Shown in pieces: positions 56,850 to 64,000 of a stretch of 64,000 nucleotides of DNA. Origin of the DNA: Linyphia triangularis (Eukaryota > Arthropoda > Arachnida > Araneae > Linyphiidae); the NCBI GenBank assembly GCA_963978545.1, contig OZ021727.1:89558447-89622446 (forward strand), read 5' to 3'. The position numbers and the translations under genes are program-made. Within the stretch, counting starts at the first letter, position 1, and every line of letters begins with the position of its first letter. The notes beneath the pieces were generated by a model, which saw only the letters and a list, made by a program, of their open reading frames with translations, made no database searches and was not told where the DNA came from.

Positions 56850-57240
56850 TATCGTGGCCACAGAACCTAGCAAACCTGAAATCAGGACAATGTCAGTGCG
56901 CTTTCTAACACTGAAAATGCCCTGGGAATTTTTGAAATTTTGCAACAATCGGAGAATTTTTCAATTGTTTCTAAGTTACATTTCCCCGTTTATCCGTATT
57001 TTGGCACCATTTTCCAGTAGAATTGTGATAATCATTAGAAATTTCATGTTACAGTACAATTTAAACTTTTCATTACTGCCAAACGATTTAAAAAAAAAAA
57101 AAAAAAATGACATACTATCTCTTTGGCGTAAATGTTCTATTTGATTTGAGAAAATTTGAAAAATAGTTAGCGGTAAAGTCAGGGAATTTTTTCGAAATCT
57201 ATCAGGGAAATTTTTTTTTCCGAATTTTGTGAACACCCTG
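56850..57240. mobile_element. hAT-like MITE, family H2, diverged copy 3
   Basis: CGTGGCCACAGAACCTAG at the left and TTTTGTGAACACCCTG at the right match H2. The left terminus has lost its CAG. The middle has the H2 landmarks ATTTTGGCACCATTT and CTTTTCATTACTGCC. Intronic. Confidence 0.65.
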
Positions 57241-59472
57241 ATGCTACATCAGCTGGGATGCCCTCTTTTGCTATGGATTTTCTGTAGTTTTTACGTAGAT
57301 TTGCTTCTTTTTATGGTTTATCCATGGGCAATATTGCATTACAATGAATGAGTAGGAGGTACAATAGTGACTATTACATCAGCCTGGCGCTCGGTGAAAA
57401 CAACCTTAATCTCGGCAAAAACGAAAGTATTTGTGAACTTCAAGAGATTGAAAACATATTCCCTGTAATTTTTTTCCCATAGGTTTGAAATAAGGTCCAT
57501 AAAACCGTAAAAATATGTATAGACTACGAAATCCTTTAAAACTACGGAAAATCCCTAGAAATGTTGAGGTGGGAACTCAGAGAAAGGGTTTTTAGAATTG
57601 GAACCCTATTCTTCTCTTCTCCAAAAAACTAAGAGAGAACCAGAATCCCATTCTTCTCTTCATCTTCAACAAAAGGATATGCTCATAAACTCTGTACTTT
57701 CAGGATATGTTCTTTTTCAGACAAAATTTCTCCATAGCTGTAGTTAGGTGTTAAAACAGTTTAAGAAAATGTACAGACTTGGTACAGATCAGCGGAAGCA
57801 CTGATTTCAAGTTATTTTTACCAAAATTTTAGTTCTTAAAATATTTGTTTAAAAAAAAAGTTAGAGAACTGAGTTTAATTAGATTCACCAGTTTGCCAAT
57901 ATAGTATAATTGTTTAAAGTTACTTGACTTCTGAAATTTTTTGAAAATTTTATGTTTTTTCTTATATTTTCTTGCTTTTGTGTGAAGTTCAGGCCTTTTT
58001 TTGCTTGAAACTGTACCATGTCTGAATTTAATAACAGCACTTGGGTTTTCTTAGCATTAACCCTTTGACATACCAATAAAATTGTCTGATGCCAAAACAT
58101 AACTTCAGATTAGATCATGATGCGACCTTAACCAGAACATAGGGGAAGTATGGATTTATTGTAAACAAATACTTAATTGATTTCCTCTCTTTTATCATGA
58201 TTGTCTTCTGTCTTCAAATAAATCAAGAAAATGCAATAGGGAGATATTCTCATTTATAGTTTTAGTTTGTGCAGTGAATATACATGGATTATTTCAGAAA
58301 TCACTGCTATACTGACTACCGCTTTCATTGTACTTCTTTCTATTTACTTGTTTGCTGATGCGATTTTTTTTATCTTTATAATTTAATCCATATTAAAAAT
58401 AAAAAAAAAACATGTAGACATTAAATACAACTGAACCTACAAAAGCCCAAATTCATGAAGTAATTTAACTTTGTTTTTTCATTTCTGTTTTGGCATTTAT
58501 AAAGTAATAACTACCATCAATATATTTTTTAGTAAAAACACCATTTCATGAAATTTTAAAATTATACAATTTCCAACTGAAAAATATAATTATTTACAGT
58601 TTTAACCTCTTTAAGACACCACCTATAAGAAATCGCATAAAATATTTTTAAAAACATTATATTAAAAACCAAATAAGTGAGCGAAATATCCTATTTCATC
58701 TAGAATGAATAACTTTACCCATTCAAGATCAGTGATCCAATTATAACATCTATTAATATTTTCCATTTCTTTTCAAACATAAAATATGTTTTTGTTGTGG
58801 TTAGTTGAGGGCTTTAAAATTTCTCAACAAAACCAAATCTTTATGCACAGTGGAATGACTTTGGATGAAAGAGACTTTGAGACGTTATTTAAAAATACTG
58901 TGTAAAATTTATTTACATGAAAAGAAAAAGTAACTCGCAATTAAATAATCATTCTATCACACCTGTACGACCCACACACGAGATTGAGCTACTTCAGGCT
59001 GAAAGAAAAGGACAAGACAGTCAGTACTCGATTAATACAGTATATATATATACTTGAAACAACGGTCACATGACTGGGCAACAAAAATTAGCATAAAATA
59101 TTATTTCACCCTACCACACCAGTTTCAATATCTCAAAATACAACTCGAATCAAATCAAGTCACAGACTTACAAAGTGAGTGAAGTGAATTCATCCGATCC
59201 GATTTGTTGATATGTCATAAGAACTTCGGCAAGATACCAGGAAAAAATTTAACGTGAGATATAATCGGAACAGCACAAAACCGTAAGTTTATAATTGACA
59301 TAAAAACCTCCGTGCGTTTCCCTACACTTTTAAGAACTGCAGGGAGAAACAAGTGTTGCTTTCTTTCATTAGAAACCCTATTGATGATATCTTTGTAATA
59401 AAATCACTTTCTTTCCTACATAAAACTGCCTCTTTTTAAATGGTTGAACATGATGTTTATTACTTTGCCCAG
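57241..59472. other. Remainder of kinase-gene intron 2
   Basis: Contains a fragment related to H3 at about 57870-58040 (TATAGTATAATTGTTTAAA, CTTTTGTGTGAAGTTC) and (TA)n at 59040-59052. Nothing else is recognised. Confidence 0.4.
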
Positions 59473-59641
59473 GGGTCATCATGCTCCTTACCATCACAGG
59501 AATGAAGTTAGGAGAGACGCTTCTCCTTATGGTCAAGACCGCGTGCCCAAGGGCAATGGACCACCACCCTTCGACACGCTGGATGTTCGAGCCCACGAGA
59601 GAGAAGCTGAATGGAATAACGAACAAGGTTATCATCCAGAG
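59473..59641 (+). CDS. mbt: Group II PAK, third coding exon, GC donor
   Basis: After TTTGCCCAG one base completes Arg160, then 56 codons (residues 161-216) run to GAG. The exon ends at GAG|GCAAGT, a GC donor with otherwise perfect consensus. The reading frame would meet no GT donor that keeps phase with the next exon. The peptide has HHAPYHHRNEVRRDASPYGQ and PPPFDTLDVRAHEREAEW, more linker sequence. The dispersed repeat R1 and a TTAA-target MITE begin within 30 bp of the splice site. Opposite-strand frames here are shadows. Confidence 0.9.
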
Positions 59642-59649
59642 GCAAGTTT

Positions 59650-60330
59650 CTTTTTACTTCCTTTATATTAACACGTTGAGCGCCACGCGAATTCTTAAGG
59701 ATATACCCTTCAGGCCACACACAGTAGTGCGCTTCACATTGCTATATCGCGATACCAGCACATCGTTGCTAACAGATTGAAATTTACTCGATACAGTTGA
59801 GAAACTATATTAGGTCCATTGTTTCTTATCGCAGTAGAAGATATTTACGCTTAGAATGAAATACTTATCGACATTCATTCCACACGTTTATGCAGCGTTA
59901 TACCTCAGACTTAAAATTCTTAGGTCAGCAATTTTTCACAGGGGAATTTCGGACATTGCATATTTAATAATATTTTTGTCTATTGAAATATCAATAGTAC
60001 ATCAGACTTTCTGCAATTTAAAAAGTACTAAGAAAGGCACTATGTCAAATTATAGGTGTGGGAAAAACAACAGCGTACTGTCATCCACCGATGGCTGACG
60101 CGGCCTGAACGGAAAGTTCAGTATCAGCCACCGAAGGCTGACGCGGCGCTCAACGTGTTAACTTCAATTTTGATTGTGACTGCCAGGCAAATCTACAAAA
60201 GCCTAATTTACTCACTTGCCTTCATCTGATTAGGTTGAAACTTGGAAGATAGTTGTGGTGTCAATGGCAATGCATTCTATCAAATTTTGAACTGTCACTA
60301 AAAGGTTGCTTTAATGGAATACTTATAAAC
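59650..60330 (+). repeat. Dispersed repeat R1, copy 4, interrupted by a TTAA-target MITE
   Basis: TTCCTTTATATTAA lies before the MITE at 59672-60157, and CTTCAATTTTGATTGTGACT then TGAAACTTGGAAGATAG after it. It is interrupted at the same TTAA as copy 3, but by a different element. Only the 5' half of R1 is present. Confidence 0.68.
59672..60157. mobile_element. TTAA-target MITE, family P2
   Basis: TTAA flanks. The perfect ends are CACGTTGAGCGCC and GGCGCTCAACGTG. A second internal copy of the motif (CACCGATGGCTGACGCGG and CACCGAAGGCTGACGCGG) lies near the right end. No transposase. 486 bp. Confidence 0.85.
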
Positions 60331-60549
60331 CTACTTACATTGAAGTGATAGTCGATTTCGCCAAAGGTTACTCAGATTTAAGGATTTAACAGCTGCTTTT
60401 CCCGACATTTTTTCCCAGCTATTTTGTGCTGATGCTATAATTAACGAGATTTGCGTTGTTGTAATGGGGGCTTTCATCAAGGCTTTCGTTGATGTTATAG
60501 ACGTAGTGTGTGTCGGTGTGAGGATCGATTTTGCTGTGTAGTTCAATCG

Positions 60550-61194
60550 ATGAAGAATGAAAAAAATTTTAATATTGTAGCTAAGTTTATGAAAAATAAT
60601 TTATTAATTAACTAAAATTACCTAAAAAAATTAAAATCAACCTGTTATTGTCAATACATTATAATTGTTTAAACTTGAAACTTTTTCTGCCAAAAAGTTG
60701 TTTGACTTTGGGAAATTTCAAAAAAATTATATGTTTTTTTGCCAGTCGATTTTTACCATCGCTTTTGGAGGAAGTTTAACTTTTTTTTGCTTTGAAAGTT
60801 TAAAGTTGTTTTTTTTCTTTTGCTTTTAATAAAAAAAAAAAAGAGTTTGGATATTCGATTCTGTTTAACGTTTTACCGGATTAAGTATCGTTAAGAGTGT
60901 TATGACACATTGTCTTTATTGTATGGGAAGACGTGTTTACTTGATATTAAGACACTATTTTGAATCAAATGACCGTACGTATAACGGGGAGTGCCTGGGT
61001 TTTCGTGTTTTATGTTAATCAATAGTTTTATTCCGATCTTGCTAAACACTTAAACCTTCAAAACAAGACAATTGTTGACTTGAAAAAAGTGACTACTATT
61101 TTCAACTTTTGAGACTACTATTTTGGCTACTATTTTTAACATATGGGGCTACTAAATCAACTATTTTTAAAGCTTATAGTCAGTGGCAGCCCTG
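60550..61194. mobile_element. Partial relative of hAT-like family H3
   Basis: GCCAGTCGATTTTTACCATC, GTGCCTGGGTTTTCGTGTT, the ACTACTATTTT blocks and the end GTGGCAGCCCTG follow the order of the 2.6-kb element. The matching left terminus is missing. Intronic to the kinase gene. Confidence 0.65.
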
Positions 61195-61477
61195 TTATTA
61201 TATAGTATGAGAAATTTCAATATCTGTAAAATTATTGAATCATCATTCCTGCATACTTTTTTGTTGGATTTTTGTATGTTCCTTCCTCGAGCTTTTTTAA
61301 GGAATTTTTGGGTTTCCTCCTTTTTGCTCTCTGATCGCTCTCATGCCTGCAATTAGAAGAATAACATTTATAATCATTTACTGTCCTGAATGTGTTTTAT
61401 TTAACATCCTATAATCGAGAAATAACATAAATTTCATTCTGAACACACTGTTAATACAACTCAACTCCTTTATCTAG

Positions 61478-61723
61478 GTTCCCTCCAAGATGCCTCCTAT
61501 ACCCCCCTCTCAACAGTACCCACCTCACCATCCGGCTAATACCTCTGGTCACAATAACAGGCCACCCCAGATCCAGAACGGAAAGAACTTCCCCGATGTG
61601 CACATCAACAACAATAACAACCAGGTAGAGAGGAACACCATTCCAGTTGGGAGCAAACCCTCTAGCCGACCCCCACAGACCACACCCAAGGAGCAACCTG
61701 CACCACCTGTCGATAATAACAAG
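61478..61723 (+). CDS. mbt: Group II PAK, fourth coding exon
   Basis: Acceptor TTTATCTAG, 82 codons (residues 217-298), donor AAG|GTGTTT, phase 0 at both ends. The linker peptide starts VPSKMPPIPPSQQYPPHHPA, has an asparagine run (HINNNNNQ) and SSRPPQTTPKEQPAPPV. Pro-rich segments such as PPIPP may bind SH3 domains, an inference only. The frame runs on 7 codons into the intron before a stop, so the splice site is chosen from the phase of the next exon. Confidence 0.9.
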
Positions 61724-61762
61724 GTGTTTAATTTTAATATGTGATGGATCCCTTTCATCCTA

Positions 61763-62242
61763 AAGCTGTTAAAGCGTATGCAGCTTTCATGTGGGCGACG
61801 GGACCCGATCGCGAGACCATTGGATCTCGAGACAGATACTTTACCGCTGTGCAAAAGAGTACTCCAGTGCACAGAAGCTTTATCTGTTATTTGAGGTCGC
61901 CACACAACCTCCTCCCAGCGACAAAGGAGCGATACTGTTGTTCTGATCAGAGTTGGAGGTTTGGGATGCTAGTTGCATCGTTGTGCTGCTTGTTGCGAGT
62001 GTTGCACGCGAGTTGCGAATGTGATCACTTGTTGCGATGAAGTTTCTCGTTTCAGAATCGCCGATAGATAGCAGCATGATTCGTTTTAGTCTAGCTGTCA
62101 CCAATAAAGCGTAAACAGCTTTCGCTGTGGGCGACGGTCCTCGATCCCGAGACCATTGGATCTCGAGGCAGATACTTTGCCGCTGTGCAAAGAGTACTCC
62201 AGTGCACAGAAGCTTTATCTGTTATTTGAGGTCGCCACATTG
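61763..62242. repeat. Pair of about 140-bp direct repeats
   Basis: AAAGCGTATGCAGCTTTC to GAGGTCGCCACA (61766-61897) recurs at 62107-62238 with few changes, including GACCATTGGATCTCGAG and GTACTCCAGTGCACAGAAGC. Each copy starts near TGTGGGCGAC and ends GTCGCCACA. The about 200 bp between them is unique. It may be a small LTR-type element (TRIM) or a tandem duplication. No primer-binding site is seen. Confidence 0.7.
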
Positions 62243-62524
62243 TAATCTTTAAGAAATGTTTGATCTGTCTTGATGTATAAAAATGTTGCGAATTCTTTGC
62301 TTTTTCAGTATTTTGCATATCCTCAGGGATCACATTAAGAGAAAATATATTCTGAAATTTTAGTTATTAAAATTTTTATTATTTACAAACCAAGTTTATG
62401 TTTTGCTAAAAAGTTTGATGTTAAATTTTAAAAAAAAAAATTGGTTGTTTTTTGACAGTATTGATAACAGCTTTGGAAGGAATATGTTTGCGTTAGGAAC
62501 TTTTGACAACTTTTAAAGAAATAT

Positions 62525-62632
62525 CCCAAAATTTTTGGAATTATCCCAAATTTTTTTCGAATTATCCCTTAAAAATTCCTAAAATTTTTCAATAATCCCT
62601 AAAATTCCTACTTAAATTTTTTAGAAAACTCA
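62525..62632 (-). repeat. Inverted partner of the 21-bp minisatellite element
   Basis: Read on the minus strand: GTGAGTTTTCTAAAAAATTT, AAGTAGGAATTTTAGGGATT, then blocks like GGGATAATTC. Same order as 712-850 but with only three or four blocks. Confidence 0.7.
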
Positions 62633-62700
62633 CCGTGCCCCCTGTCTCACTGCGAGGAACAGTAATTTTTTCTGCAAAATTGCAAGTTCAAAACTAATAG

Positions 62701-62858
62701 AGCCAACCAAACGGTATAGTGGTTAGCGTGCTAGCTTCTAGACCGCGAGGTTGCGGGTTCGAGTCCCATGTTAAGCATGGTAGTTTGTAAATGTATGTTG
62801 GCTTGTCTAATGACGAATGTTTCGGCGCATTATAGCCCTCGTGTTGGAAAACAACCAA
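62701..62858 (+). mobile_element. tRNA-derived SINE, family A, copy 6
   Basis: Complete head with A and B boxes. About 20 bp of the tail (CTGACGGCGCCAGATAATCT) is deleted. 13-bp duplication TCAAAACTAATAG at 62688-62700 and 62859-62871. Intronic to the kinase gene. Confidence 0.9.
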
Positions 62859-63486
62859 TCAAAACTAATAGAATTTCAGTATTTTCATTGGTACTTAATT
62901 TTAACTTCAAAGGTTAATGGTTATCTGGAATTTTAAAAAAAAGACTCATCTTAGATAATTTGAAAAAATAGATTATTTATTTTTTATTTTAAGTGATTTC
63001 CTTGATTAAGGTGTTGAAAAAGAGTTATTTTCTTTTCTTATTGACAAACCAAGCTTATGTTTTGCTAAAAAGTTTGATGTTAAATTTAAAAAAAAAATTG
63101 GTTGTTCTAAAAATTAAATTTTGTTTTTGCCATATGTTACATTGTTTTACTTATTGCATTGTTTCCAGATATGCAATAATCTTGAAATTGTCTGCCCATT
63201 TGTCCATATCACTAAATTTTATGATTAGACCAATATGAATCATTTAATTTATATCTTCTTTTCTTACTGTTGTTATTGAATGCATTTGTTTCTAATTTTA
63301 AGTTCCAGAGTTTGAACTGTAAGACAAGTATAATTTTCTGTTCTATTAATTCTATTAGCTTATTTTCAAAGAAGAACTCATTCTTTGTGCAATACAAGAT
63401 ATACTTTCTTATGTAGATTTGAAGTTTAATTGTATGAATACATTTTACAAAAGAATTGACATATTTGTGTGTTTATCTTTGCTCAG

Positions 63487-63579
63487 GAAATTGTCAAACC
63501 TGAACTTCGTCCTCCTACCAAACCAGCCAGTGGACAGAATCAAAATCACTTAGAGCAGCAAAGGTTATCACATGAACAA
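63487..63579 (+). CDS. mbt: Group II PAK, fifth coding exon (last in window)
   Basis: Acceptor TTGCTCAG, 31 codons (residues 299-329), donor CAA|GTAAGA, phase 0 at both ends. Peptide EIVKPELRPPTKPASGQNQN, then HLEQQRLSHEQ. LSHEQ fits the start of the segment just before the catalytic domain, which in PAK4-type kinases begins with a run like RVSHEQFRAALQ. The ATP-binding and catalytic exons are beyond 64000, so the gene is cut by the window and not broken. Confidence 0.88.
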
Positions 63580-63597
63580 GTAAGATAAGTTATTAAT

Positions 63598-64000
63598 CAA
63601 GGTTCCCACTGTCATTGAAAGTCATTAAGAGTGCTTAATATTTTTGAACTTGTTTTCAAGGCCTTTAAAGTACTTGAAAATGCTTAGAGGTGCTTAAAAG
63701 TCCTTGAAAATGCTTAGAGGTCCTTAAAAGTCCTTAATTTTTGTGTATGTTGTCCTACTGCAAAGTTTATAAAAGTACATCTCGGACTTGCTATCCCCGC
63801 GTGACCGCAACTTATCCTCACCCTATCGGAATTTTCTGACATATTTGTATTAGGTTTGTGACAACTTGTTACTGTTTTGATAGAATATACTTTAAAAAAA
63901 TTTATATGTAGACATGATACCTGAAATTTTTTTTCAAAGGTCCTTAAAAAAATTAATTAGGTCCTTAAAAGTCATTGAAAAGTCATTGATTTTCATTTTG
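63598..64000. mobile_element. hAT-like MITE, family H1, copy 4 (cut by window end)
   Basis: Starts CAAGGTTCCCAC, 19 bp after the exon at 63487-63579, and follows H1 to the last base. The right terminus lies just outside the window. Confidence 0.78.

Overview
The window looks like animal nuclear DNA, most likely from an arthropod. It is AT-rich, has small exons in long introns, and is dominated by transposon remains, tRNA-derived SINEs and satellite DNA. I see no bacterial operons, rRNA, CRISPR array or intact retroviral reading frame. A spider or other chelicerate is a guess from the style of the SINEs and other repeats, not something I can prove.

Two protein-coding genes are supported. At the left edge (about 44-4906, minus strand) four exons join with matching codon phases into a 170-codon stretch of a helix-rich protein that I do not recognise; both ends of the gene lie outside what I can see. 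At the right edge (51327 to beyond 63579, plus strand) five exons encode the N-terminal 329 residues of a group II p21-activated kinase (PAK4/PAK5/PAK6, Drosophila mushroom bodies tiny). They carry an intact CRIB motif and a pseudosubstrate-like segment; the kinase domain must lie to the right of the window. Each gene has one intron that appears to start with GC instead of GT.

The 46 kb between them is a mosaic of repeats. From left to right: a 21-bp minisatellite (0.8-1.1 kb); SINEs at 3.7 and 8.1 kb; pogo-like and TTAA-target elements (2.0 and 7.0-8.0 kb); a hAT-like MITE (11 kb); a region of inverted repeats and a palindromic 152-bp array built from a Helentron-like element (11.4-14.4 kb); a second hAT-like MITE (15.1 kb); a solo LTR (15.8-16.5 kb); a Helentron-like copy with three other elements nested in it (18.3-20.2 kb); mariner foldbacks (20.2 and 21.0 kb); a 41-copy, 69-bp satellite (27.2-30.0 kb); a pair of 430-bp inverted arms enclosing other elements (30.8-33.7 kb); an eight-unit 378-bp satellite (34.0-37.35 kb); and more Helentron-like, TTAA-target, SINE and hAT-like copies up to 50.1 kb. 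The introns of the kinase gene carry the same families.

The repeats interlock. Three or more families share the terminus CAGRGxxxCCAC with 5-6 bp target duplications. Two unrelated TTAA-target elements landed in the same TTAA of the same older repeat family at two loci. SINEs and DNA transposons cut into Helentron-like copies, giving a relative order of insertion. No previously undescribed host system is proven. The best candidates for new biology are the palindromic expansion inside the Helentron-like family, the 69-bp satellite, the hAT-like families with short target duplications, and the unrecognised minus-strand gene.
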